Assembly: GCA_039026915.1 (NCBI GenBank)
Contig: JBCCLJ010000002.1
Span: 29,703 to 93,702 of the forward strand
Length of the DNA stretch: 64,000 nt
Reading direction: 5' to 3'
Source: JBCCLJ01 sp039026915
GTDB taxonomy: Bacteria; Acidobacteriota; Thermoanaerobaculia; Multivoradales; Multivoraceae
In this document: piece after piece, positions 33,670 through 40,655 of the stretch
Layout: each line of letters opens with the position of its first letter
Numbering within the stretch: the stretch's first letter is position 1
Position numbers and translations under genes: made by a program
Notes under the pieces: model-generated
The model's database searches: none
What the model was told of the DNA's origin: nothing
Seen by the model: only the letters and a program-made list of their open reading frames with translations

Positions 33670-34026
33670 TTAGCCGAGATCGAGGTTGATCTCGTTGCGG
33701 GTGCCCATGCCTCGGTTGTCGTTGCAGGTGTAAGTGTTGTTGTTCTCCTGCTCCTTGAGGGAACCCTTACCACCGGCGACGCTCTCGAGGTCGGCGTCGG
33801 AGAGCTCGGAGCCCTCGCTCGGAGCCGCGTAGGGAGCGACGAGGTAGATCGTGTCAGCGGTCTCTTCGACAACCTTGACGTTGACGCCAGCCGGAAGCTC
33901 AGCGCCCATCTGGCGGGCGAGAACCTCGGAGGGGTTGTCGATCAGAGCCTGGCGGTACTCCGCGTTCTCAGCAGCGAAGTTACGAATGATGTCCTCGATC
34001 TCTCCCCGGGTCACTTCTTCAGACAT
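33670..34026 (-). CDS. NHLP-family RiPP precursor peptide (lanthipeptide substrate)
   Basis: The 118-residue peptide has an ATG behind AGGAGAAACAC. Residues 1-86 are a nitrile-hydratase-like leader: EYRQALIDNPSEVLARQMG, ELPAGVNVKVVEETADTIY, and the ending LSDADLESVAGG with a Gly-Gly site at 85-86. The predicted core is 32 residues (87-118), begins KGSLK, contains TYTC at 98-101 and ends NLDLG. It has one Cys (101), one Ser (89) and three Thr (98, 100, 109), so at most one (methyl)lanthionine can form. Lys87 and Lys91 are the only side-chain amines in the core and are candidate sites for the GNAT region of the synthetase. No second precursor was found nearby. Confidence 0.93.
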   Translation of the reverse strand: MSEEVTRGEIEDIIRNFAAENAEYRQALIDNPSEVLARQMGAELPAGVNVKVVEETADTIYLVAPYAAPSEGSELSDADLESVAGGKGSLKEQENNNTYTCNDNRGMGTRNEINLDLG

Positions 34027-34047
34027 GTGTTTCTCCTGTCTGTTAGT

Positions 34048-34077
34048 GACGTCTCAGTTTTTGTCCTCAGAGACGTC
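34048..34077 (-). promoter_or_regulatory. 5'UTR hairpin of the precursor mRNA
   Basis: GACGTCTC (34048-34055) and GAGACGTC (34070-34077) form a perfect 8-bp stem with a 14-nt loop. It falls inside the leader predicted from the -24/-12 promoter (start near 34101) and ends about 10 nt before the ribosome site. A role in mRNA stability or translation control is possible. Confidence 0.5.
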
Positions 34078-34111
34078 GTGGGTTTGCCGTCAAACACTGA
34101 CTACGTCAAAT

Positions 34112-34127
34112 AGCGAGAATCGTGCCA
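34112..34127 (-). promoter_or_regulatory. Sigma-54 (-24/-12) promoter of the precursor gene
   Basis: The minus strand reads TGGCACGATTCTCGCT. TGGCACG matches the -24 element fully, the spacing to the -12 GC is exact, and TCGCT matches TTGCW at 4 of 5. It lies about 86 bp upstream of the precursor ATG. A sigma-54 activator is encoded 2 kb upstream at 36105-37262. Confidence 0.75.
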
Positions 34128-34266
34128 TCGAGACGACGGTGAAGATCATCCAAAGAACGGACCAGGAGTCACGGCTCCGACCGGCCCAGAATCCAATGCT
34201 CATGGGAGCAATCTCGCCCGTCTTGACGTCTCGGATTTCTGCATCTTCTCTTTTCGCGAGCCGCAA

Positions 34267-34305
34267 CGATGGAGCCATGGCTCCAATCGATGGAGCCATG
34301 GTTCG
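34267..34305. promoter_or_regulatory. Probable enhancer sites: two 14-bp direct repeats
   Basis: CGATGGAGCCATGG occurs at 34267-34280 and again at 34288-34301, a period of 21 bp or two helical turns. The first copy extends into the perfect palindrome GGAGCCATGGCTCC (34271-34284). The sites are centred about 150 and 170 bp upstream of the -24 element, the usual place for activator binding to a sigma-54 promoter. Confidence 0.6.
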
Positions 34306-34466
34306 AGAGTGCGGGGAGCGGCGACCGATGACCGTCGGCCTCAAAGCGACACAGGCGGCGGATCTTCAGGTCGCCCTGCCCCGTGCACGCCGGAAGCGTG
34401 GCACTGAGCGTCACCGAGCCGCACCCGTCGACCACCCAGCGTCAGGCTGAAGGCCGGCTGCGTTCG

Positions 34467-34488
34467 CCATGGAGCAGGGGCTCCATGG
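34467..34488. repeat. Inverted repeat related to the enhancer sites
   Basis: CCATGGAGC and GCTCCATGG are perfect 9-bp arms with a 4-nt spacer, 10 bp downstream of the HAD-kinase stop. They share CCATGG and ATGGAGC with the repeats at 34267. It may be a distal activator site or a terminator hairpin; there is no T-run. Confidence 0.4.
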
Positions 34489-34498
34489 CACGAGAACA

Positions 34499-36004
34499 TC
34501 AATCGTCCAGAGCGCAGAACGAGTCGAGGACTTCGAGCGGGTCCTGGTCGATGCGTCGGCCGATGTCTTCGATATCGATCCGCGCCATCGCCCGACGATA
34601 AGCGCGCGTGCCGATCGCGAGATGGGGGCGACGTGCGAGGCGCGAAGACAGGAAACCCAGGGCCAGCTGACGGTCGGCCTTGAGCGACTCGTAGAACTCG
34701 AGAAAGCCCTGACGGAAGGTCCTCACCATCTCCTTGGGCGTCTCGTGCACGCGGAAGTAGGAACGCCGGCTCCGGGTCATCGTGCGCGGCGTGAGAACCA
34801 TGCGACGCGTGCGCTTCTCGATCTCCTCGGTACTCAGCGCATCGATCGCGGCGGGATCGAAAGGATCGTCGATCCCTTCGACGTTGAGCGCACGGCTGAA
34901 GAAGCAGTGCTCGAGATCGATCATCGTAACGCCCGGCCGTTCACCCGTCGCAAGGAAGGCGTTGCGAGGGCGCATGTCAGCGTTCGCGAAAACATAGGCG
35001 AAAACGTGGTGCTGCCCCAGTTCGTAGGCAACCTCGGGTCGCAGCTTGCCCTCGTAGCGGGCGCCCGGCGCTTCGGAAACCACGAGGAATGGCTCGTCTC
35101 CGGTCTTGGCGACGCAAGCGCGGCAGCTCGATAGACCAACGACCTTGTGAACTCGGTAGGCGAGCTCTTCGAGGTAAGCCGACTCCTCGAGCATGAAGCG
35201 CTTGCAGTAGAAAGTCCGCCGCAGAGAGCCCTGTTCGATGACCGCCCGCGACACGAGGTTGTAGCGGCCACGCAGCTTGTCCGGTACAGGCTCCAGCGAG
35301 GTCACCTGGCCGTGGATCTCTCGCGTCGGCAGTCCCTTGCCCAGCTCGATCAGCGGCTCGAAGAAGCGCTCGGCTCCAGAAAGCCTCAGCCATCCGAGAT
35401 CCGACGTCAGACGCAGAGCCTCGGGCCGATCGCTGCCGACGCGCACGCTGCGCATACCGAAGCGCTTCGGCTCGGTGACGTCGTTGCGGAGCGAGTCGCC
35501 GACGAAGAGAACGTCGCCAGCTTCGACCTCGAGACGGCGGCAAATCTCCGCATAGGTCTCAGGGTCGGGTTTGGCCCGGCCCTCGCGGCACGAGTAGTAG
35601 ATCGCGTCGAAGAGCTCAGCGAAGGGCTGCTCTTCGAACGGACGAATGTGCGGACTCGACAGGTTGGAGACGAGCCCCAGCTTGAAGCCGCGATGCTTGA
35701 GGAAGTGCATGAGGCTTTCCATGCCTTGCAACGGAACGACGCCGTCGACCTCTCGCTGCAGCACTTCGGTGCTCTGGCGCTCGAGCTCCGCATCCGGCTC
35801 TCCGGTCAACGTCTCGACGATGAAGCGAGCCAGAGCCTCGTCCTCGAAGTCACGCACCAGCAGCACTTCCCGGATGAGCTTCATCCAGGCGCGTCGATCG
35901 ACGCCGAGAAGATCGGGGATACCGCGGTACGTGGACCGATCGGTGAGCTCGACGAGCGTGCCGTACAGATCGAAGACGATCGCTTTGGGCGTGTCGCTCG
36001 TCAC
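34499..36004 (-). CDS. HAD-family hydrolase fused to a kinase-like domain
   Basis: The 501-residue protein starts at a GTG. Residues 1-205 are a HAD domain: FDLYGT (11-16), VSN (112-114), Lys145 (AKPDP) and GDSLRND (169-175). Motif I is DxYGT, with Tyr14 where phosphatases have the acid/base Asp, as in haloacid dehalogenases, so phosphatase activity is doubtful. Residues 240-400 look like a protein/lipid-kinase fold: Lys268 (FYCKRF), Asp343...Asn348 (NADMRPRN) and IDLE (362-365). The same type of motif (Lys, DxHxEN, IDxE) is used by the LanM dehydratase. The gene is immediately upstream of the precursor promoter region on the same strand. Its substrate is unknown; a role in peptide tailoring or regulation of the locus is inference. 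Confidence 0.78.
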   Translation of the reverse strand: MTSDTPKAIVFDLYGTLVELTDRSTYRGIPDLLGVDRRAWMKLIREVLLVRDFEDEALARFIVETLTGEPDAELERQSTEVLQREVDGVVPLQGMESLMHFLKHRGFKLGLVSNLSSPHIRPFEEQPFAELFDAIYYSCREGRAKPDPETYAEICRRLEVEAGDVLFVGDSLRNDVTEPKRFGMRSVRVGSDRPEALRLTSDLGWLRLSGAERFFEPLIELGKGLPTREIHGQVTSLEPVPDKLRGRYNLVSRAVIEQGSLRRTFYCKRFMLEESAYLEELAYRVHKVVGLSSCRACVAKTGDEPFLVVSEAPGARYEGKLRPEVAYELGQHHVFAYVFANADMRPRNAFLATGERPGVTMIDLEHCFFSRALNVEGIDDPFDPAAIDALSTEEIEKRTRRMVLTPRTMTRSRRSYFRVHETPKEMVRTFRQGFLEFYESLKADRQLALGFLSSRLARRPHLAIGTRAYRRAMARIDIEDIGRRIDQDPLEVLDSFCALDD

Positions 36005-36104
36005 GTTCTGCCCCCGACGAGCAGAGGAGCCCTCTGGGAAAGAACTCTGGGCGACAACAAGGCAGATCCCTCGGAAGCGAGCGCAGAAAGACGAAGAGAG
36101 CGAA

Positions 36105-37262
36105 TCAGGGCTTCAGGCGATGGTGCCGCAGGAAGTCCATGAGCTTCTGGTAGTCCTTGGAGCGAATGCCGAAGAGGTCGAGCAGCTTGCGGTAGCTCTG
36201 CCCCGTCTGCTCCAGGCCCAGCCTCACGACCTCCTTGACCTGGGCGCGGTTCAGGTCACGGGCCAGGAACGGAGCGTGAACGACTTCCCAGAAGTCCTGG
36301 CCGTCTTCGGCGAGCGCTTCGTACAGATCGGCGTCGGACTGCACGGACTCGTGCTCCTGCGAGAGCAGGGAGCGGAAGTCGTGAGGGCGAATCGTGTCGC
36401 CATCACTCATCGCGTAGCCGATGGTGACGACCGAGATCAGCTCGCGCACGTTGCCAGGCCAACGGTACTTCTCGAGCAGGCGAAGAGACTGGGTCGAGAA
36501 GCGCTTCTTCTGACCGTACTTCTGATGCAGCTGCTCGAGGAAGTGCTGCACCAGCAGGTACCAGTCGTTGCCACGCTTACGCAGCGGCGGCACCTCGATG
36601 TGGAAGTAGCGCAGGCGGTAGTAGAGATCCTCTCGGAACTCGTCGCCGAGGATCATGCCGTCCAGCGGACGGTTAGTCGCCGCGACCACCCGGACGTTGA
36701 CCCTGCGAACGTCGTTGCTCCCGAGCGGTTGAAACTCACCCGTGGCGAGAGCCCGCAGCAGCATGACCTGCGCACTCATGTGCAGATCACCGACCTCGTC
36801 CAGAAAGATGCTGCCGCCGTCGGCGTTCTCGAAGCAGCCCTTCCGGTCCGAAATGGCGCCGGTGAAACTGCCCTTCTTGTGGCCGAAGAGCTCGCTGACC
36901 GTCATGTCGCCGTCGCGGAACTGCGGGCAGTTCACGGAGACGAAGCTCTTGGCACTGCGGTTGCCGAGGAGATGCAGCGACTGAGCGACGGACTCTTTGC
37001 CGACGCCGCTCTCCCCCGTGACCAGCACAGCCTCGTCGAAGGAAGCGAGCTTCTTCAGCTTGCGCTGCATTTCGACGTAGCGCGGGTGGCGGCCGACCAT
37101 GCGGATGGCACGCGACTCTCCCCACTCGGCGCTCGAGCGCTCTTCGAGCTCGAGCCCGACGTCGCTCATCAGGCTTTCATCGTCGTCCTTCCAAGGCTCT
37201 TCAGCGCCCGCCGCGTGAGCGGGGTCGTTGATGAACGGTGGGAAGTGAAGCGACTTTGGCAT
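36105..37262 (-). CDS. Sigma-54-dependent transcriptional activator
   Basis: The 385-residue protein has only a ~55-residue acidic N-terminus, with no receiver, PAS or GAF domain. The AAA+ core has Walker A GESGVGKE (83-90), the sigma-54 contact loop GSFTGA (131-136), Walker B FLDEVGD (153-159) and NVREL. The C-terminus (NRAQVKEVVRLGLEQTGQSY, then a helix near RSKDYQKLM) looks like a Fis-type DNA-binding domain. Lacking a sensory domain, it may be controlled by its amount or by a partner protein. A matching promoter and paired binding-site repeats lie upstream of the precursor gene, so it is the best candidate regulator of the RiPP. Confidence 0.9.
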   Translation of the reverse strand: MPKSLHFPPFINDPAHAAGAEEPWKDDDESLMSDVGLELEERSSAEWGESRAIRMVGRHPRYVEMQRKLKKLASFDEAVLVTGESGVGKESVAQSLHLLGNRSAKSFVSVNCPQFRDGDMTVSELFGHKKGSFTGAISDRKGCFENADGGSIFLDEVGDLHMSAQVMLLRALATGEFQPLGSNDVRRVNVRVVAATNRPLDGMILGDEFREDLYYRLRYFHIEVPPLRKRGNDWYLLVQHFLEQLHQKYGQKKRFSTQSLRLLEKYRWPGNVRELISVVTIGYAMSDGDTIRPHDFRSLLSQEHESVQSDADLYEALAEDGQDFWEVVHAPFLARDLNRAQVKEVVRLGLEQTGQSYRKLLDLFGIRSKDYQKLMDFLRHHRLKP

Positions 37263-37321
37263 TGGAGTGGCGATCTCAGGATCTCCTAAGGTCGTCCCGG
37301 CAGCTTCACCGAACGATGCTC

Positions 37322-37350
37322 GGACCTCGGGAGCCGCACTCCCAAGGTCC
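37322..37350 (-). terminator. Hairpin downstream of the outer-membrane-like gene
   Basis: GGACCTCGGGAG (37322-37333) pairs with CTCCCAAGGTCC (37339-37350) with one mismatch and a 5-nt loop, 9 bp beyond the stop at 37359. No T-run follows. Confidence 0.45.
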
Positions 37351-37358
37351 AGGCACGA

Positions 37359-38991
37359 TCAGAAACTGTAGTCGAGGCTCACGACCGGGATCGGATCCTC
37401 GTCTTCGAGACCGTTGCTGTTCAGGGAGAACAGGAAGTAGGTCGAGACGACGAAGTTCTTGGCCGGCGTGAAGCGAGCACCGAAGGTGAGGAGCGAAAGA
37501 TCCACGTTGTCGCGGACGATCGACGTGTCGACGCGCGGCTTCTGGAGGAACTCACGCAGAACGCCGTCCGGAATGTCCTCTTCGTCGTCCGCCGGGTCGA
37601 CGAAGTCGGTGCGGCAGGGGTTCTGCTGCGTGCACTGTTGCATGCCGAACTCTTCGGCCAGCTCGGGATCTTCCTCGATCGCTTCGAGGATCGCGCGGTT
37701 GCGGCTCGGAGACACCGTGAACTCCTGAACGAAGTCCGACTGACGGAAGGTGTCGATGCCCCGCAGCTGGCGGGTGCGCATGCCGAGGGCCAGCGTCACA
37801 CGCTCGTGAACCTGGACGTCGAAGCCGATGCCGGCGTTGATCTCGTCCGGAAGGTCACGGATCGTGTCACCGCTGTTGTCCGAGTAGGTGTAGCCGACGT
37901 TGAAGTAGGGGCTGAAGGCACCCCAGCGACGGTTGCCGACGAGCATTGCAGTGGCCCGGGCCGAGCCCGTGCCGAGGTAGTCCTCGTCGTCGCCCGTCGG
38001 CAGAGCCACGTCGAAGCTGACGGCGAGGCCGCCCTCGGGAGCGTCGGCGAAGCGGTACTTGGCTCGCAGGTGAACGTCGCCGATGCCATTGGCTTCCTCG
38101 CGCTCACTGACGAGCTCGATGAGGCTGCCGCCGGCTAGAACCTCGTCGCCCTCCGGATCGCGGAGGTTGTCATCGACGAACCGATGCATCAGCGGCTGGT
38201 CGATGGTCGAAAGGCGGTCGATCGCCATGGAGACCTTGGCGTCCATCTTGTTGCGCACGAAGGGCACTGCGATGCCGACGTCGAAGCGGTTGGTGACACC
38301 GTAGGAGAAGAAGCCGATCAGCGTCTCCTGCCAGAGGTCGACCGACGTCGAAACGCCGAGCAGATCGCCTTCCCAGTAGCGCTCACAGTCGGCGGCGTTG
38401 ATCGGAGCTCCACGCTCGAAGCCGACCTGGCGGTCCCGACAGGGGCCGATGCCCGGCGTGCCGCCGTCGTTGTGCTGCAGCTGGAACTCGAGCGACGAGC
38501 TACCGAGATCGATGCCGTCGATCGTGTCGTACTCGGTGCGGAAGAGGGTGAAGCCCCAGTTGCGCTGCCCCTTGCCCAGAGTCAGTGCGCGGTCCGCGAA
38601 CATGTTGCCGAGGCTGGCACCGCTGCGCTTGTACTCGCCGGTCCGAGTCGTACTCGTACGTGAAACCGCCACCCGGCGCTCCGAAGGTCGGAAACGTCGA
38701 GATCTGGGTCGCGATCGACTGGTGAAGGGCGTCCCCGATCGCGAGGACCTTGTTGGTCTGGTTCGCGCCGAAGAAGTCGTTCGTGTGATCGATGTTGTCG
38801 ATGAAGAAGATGCCGTCTTCACCGAGCGTCAGATGGATGCCTGCATCCAGAGTGATGCCGCCCTGCCCTCCGAAGGTACTGGCCCGATCGAAAAGATTCG
38901 GAATGATGTCCTTGAGCTTCTGTGCCGAAGCTCCAGCAGGCACCAGTACTGCTACGAGAGCAAGGAAAATCCCACAGCGAAACCTATTCAT
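37359..38991 (-). CDS. Secreted beta-barrel-like protein, split by a frameshift near 38640
   Basis: The true start is the ATG at 38991 (GGGGAGGGGACCTTC upstream), with a signal peptide ending ASA-Q and then KLKDIIPNLFDRASTFGGQG. This frame runs through GGGFTYEYDSD and then turns into unrelated sequence. The continuation GEYKRSGASLGNMFADRALT lies in the neighbouring frame and runs to 37359. A single-base indel near 38640 explains this and could be a sequencing error or a real mutation. The intact product would be about 543 residues. It has alternating beta-strand sequence (FDVGIAVPFV, FSPYFNVGYTYS) and ends in an aromatic residue (SLDYSF), as outer-membrane barrels do. It resembles transporter-like or OmpA-like barrels of unknown function. 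Confidence 0.75.
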
Positions 38992-39062
38992 GAAGGTCCC
39001 CTCCCCTTTGAGACCGGATCCGCCGGACGGGCGGAATCCTGCCTTGCCTAGTGTGGCTTTGA

Positions 39063-39092
39063 AGTATAGCGATCCCATTTTTCGAGCGTCAA
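39063..39092 (-). promoter_or_regulatory. Sigma-70-type promoter of the outer-membrane-like gene
   Basis: On the minus strand TTGACG (39092-39087) and TATACT (39068-39063) are separated by 18 bp. The expected start lies about 65 nt upstream of the ATG at 38991. Confidence 0.65.
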
Positions 39093-39122
39093 GAACGCTC
39101 CTGGGCACATGATGGCGTCGGC

Positions 39123-39662
39123 TCACTCGGCGATATCCAGAAGAGCCTGGATCCTCGCCGGCAGCAAAACTTCGATCGAGGTCTGCTGCATCGTGCGTCC
39201 ACCCCATCGGTCGACGATCTGTCCGCCATAACGGTTTGCAGTGTCCAAAACGGTCACCACAGAGGCGCCGAGTTCCTGCTCGTCCATCGACGAAGCGAGA
39301 ATCGAGTGGGTGAATACGACGACGGGACCTGCCCTCCACATCTCGACACCGAAGCCTCCGAAGAGAAAGCCGGTGTTGCGAAAAAGCAGAAAACGGAACA
39401 GCTCCGGAGTGAACTTCACCCCGACCGCTACGGGCGCCAGCGAACGCACGGCAACGTAGTCGCCGTACTGCATCAGGCGCACGTCCACGTGCGTCGTATC
39501 CCGCTGGCAGATGTACCGCCCGGGTTCGACGTTCACGAAACGCCCGACGTTCAGCTGGTCCAACAGTTCACGCAGATCGCCGTCCACCTGCACTTGCTGC
39601 GGTGTCAGGCCGCCGCGCCAAGTCTGGGAGTCACCAGATTCGACCGTCACATCGTCCTCCAT
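39123..39662 (-). CDS. YbjN/CesT-like hypothetical protein
   Basis: The 179-residue soluble protein starts behind GGAGGACG. The pattern resembles YbjN or type III chaperone-like folds: LLDQLNVGRFVNVEPGRYIC, FTPELFRFLLFRNTGF, THSILASSMDEQELGASVVT. These are small alpha/beta proteins thought to bind other proteins. It is divergent from the STAS gene and close to the partner-switching genes. A chaperone or adaptor role is plausible but unproven. Confidence 0.6.
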   Translation of the reverse strand: MEDDVTVESGDSQTWRGGLTPQQVQVDGDLRELLDQLNVGRFVNVEPGRYICQRDTTHVDVRLMQYGDYVAVRSLAPVAVGVKFTPELFRFLLFRNTGFLFGGFGVEMWRAGPVVVFTHSILASSMDEQELGASVVTVLDTANRYGGQIVDRWGGRTMQQTSIEVLLPARIQALLDIAE

Positions 39663-39873
39663 CCCGGCGAACGCACAGCGCTTTCGCCCCCTCTACTGCA
39701 TGCTACGCTCAGGACACTCCCAAGACGCCACGCGCGCTTAGGGTAACAACCGAAGCCTCACTCTCCAAGCCCGGGAAACGACGCTGCCGCGTCCTCGCGG
39801 CGCGACGCCCGAGGTCGAGGACCGAGGTAGAGGACGTCGGCGTCGTTGCGCCGCGTGTCAGTGGGGGAAGCAG

Positions 39874-40482
39874 ATGGAAATCCATCAGAACAAGAAGGCC
39901 GACATCACCGTTCTCGAGCCGGCGGGCAGGCTCGACACGAACACGTCTCGCCCCTTCGAGGACCGGATCAACGAGATCCTGGGCGAAGGCGAGAGCAAGT
40001 TCGTCATCGACTGCCGGGAGCTCGAGTATGTCTCCAGTGCCGGGCTGCGCGTGCTGTTGATGCTCGCCCGCAAGCTCCAGGGCAAGGGCGGCGCTCTCGT
40101 CCTCTGCTCACTGAGCGACAGCGTGCGCGAAGTTCTCGATATCTCTGGCTTCTCACGGATCTTCACCATCGAAGCCTCGCAGGCCGAGGCGCTCAAGAAA
40201 ATCAACGCCGGAGCCCGACCGACGGCCGAGGTGGACTCCCCCGGCGGAGACACCGAGGGTCTCAGCCCGGTCGCCAGCCTCGCGGTGTCGATCCTGGAAG
40301 GCAAAGCACTGCCGCAGACCTCGACTCCATCCGCCGCGGACGAGAGTCCCGACACCTCGGCACCGCCCGCCCCGGAAGCTCCCCCGGAGCCCCCGGCGGA
40401 GTCGGTGGGCTCGGTGTCGGGAGGATCTGGCGAGGGCCAGAGCAAGGGAGGCTTCTGGAACCGTCTCCGCGGCAAGTCCTGA
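39874..40482 (+). CDS. STAS-domain anti-sigma factor antagonist
   Basis: The 202-residue protein starts behind GGGGGAAGCAG. Residues 1-110 are a STAS domain with GRLDTNTSRPFEDR and the phospho-acceptor segment YVSSAGLRVLL (about 50-60). In known SpoIIAA/RsbV proteins the Ser in this segment is phosphorylated by an RsbW-type kinase and dephosphorylated by a PP2C phosphatase. Residues 115-202 are a Pro/Ser/Glu-rich tail, unusual for the family, and may be a docking or surface segment. Candidate partners are the phosphatase at 40651 and the ATPase at 43478. Confidence 0.88.
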   Translation: MEIHQNKKADITVLEPAGRLDTNTSRPFEDRINEILGEGESKFVIDCRELEYVSSAGLRVLLMLARKLQGKGGALVLCSLSDSVREVLDISGFSRIFTIEASQAEALKKINAGARPTAEVDSPGGDTEGLSPVASLAVSILEGKALPQTSTPSAADESPDTSAPPAPEAPPEPPAESVGSVSGGSGEGQSKGGFWNRLRGKS

Positions 40483-40491
40483 CCGCGGGAG

Positions 40492-40655
40492 CCTAGGGGC
40501 CCGTGGTTGAAACTCGCGGTTGGCCGAGCGCGGGGATCTGGGCGTTCCTCTCGTGCGTGGCTGAGTAAGTCGATGCGGTGCCATCGTGGACGAAGCCAGG
40601 TACGGGAGGGGCGGGCAAACTCAGCCGTACGAGAGTTCCACCACGGGCTCCTAGG
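40492..40655. repeat. Long imperfect inverted repeat between convergent genes
   Basis: The left arm 40492-40528 and right arm 40620-40655 are complementary over about 36 bp with few mismatches. The outer 15 bp (CCTAGGGGCCCGTGG and CCACGGGCTCCTAGG) differ at one position. A third related unit (CTCTCGTGCGTGGCTGAG) lies inside, near 40550-40568. It overlaps the phosphatase stop codon. It may act as a two-way terminator, a REP-like element or a structured RNA. Confidence 0.55.

Larger units (their letters stand above)
34027..34498. other. 472-bp regulatory intergenic region upstream of the precursor
   Basis: There is no convincing gene. Read on the minus strand it holds, from far to near, an inverted repeat (34467-34488), a pair of 14-bp direct repeats with dyad symmetry (34267-34305), a -24/-12 promoter (34112-34127), and a 5'UTR hairpin (34048-34077) before the ribosome site. 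Confidence 0.7.

Noticed and set aside
34090..34435. Small open frames of 84 and 88 codons in the region upstream of the precursor
   Set aside because: No ribosome site, no leader-like sequence or GG motif, and they cross the predicted promoter and enhancer repeats.
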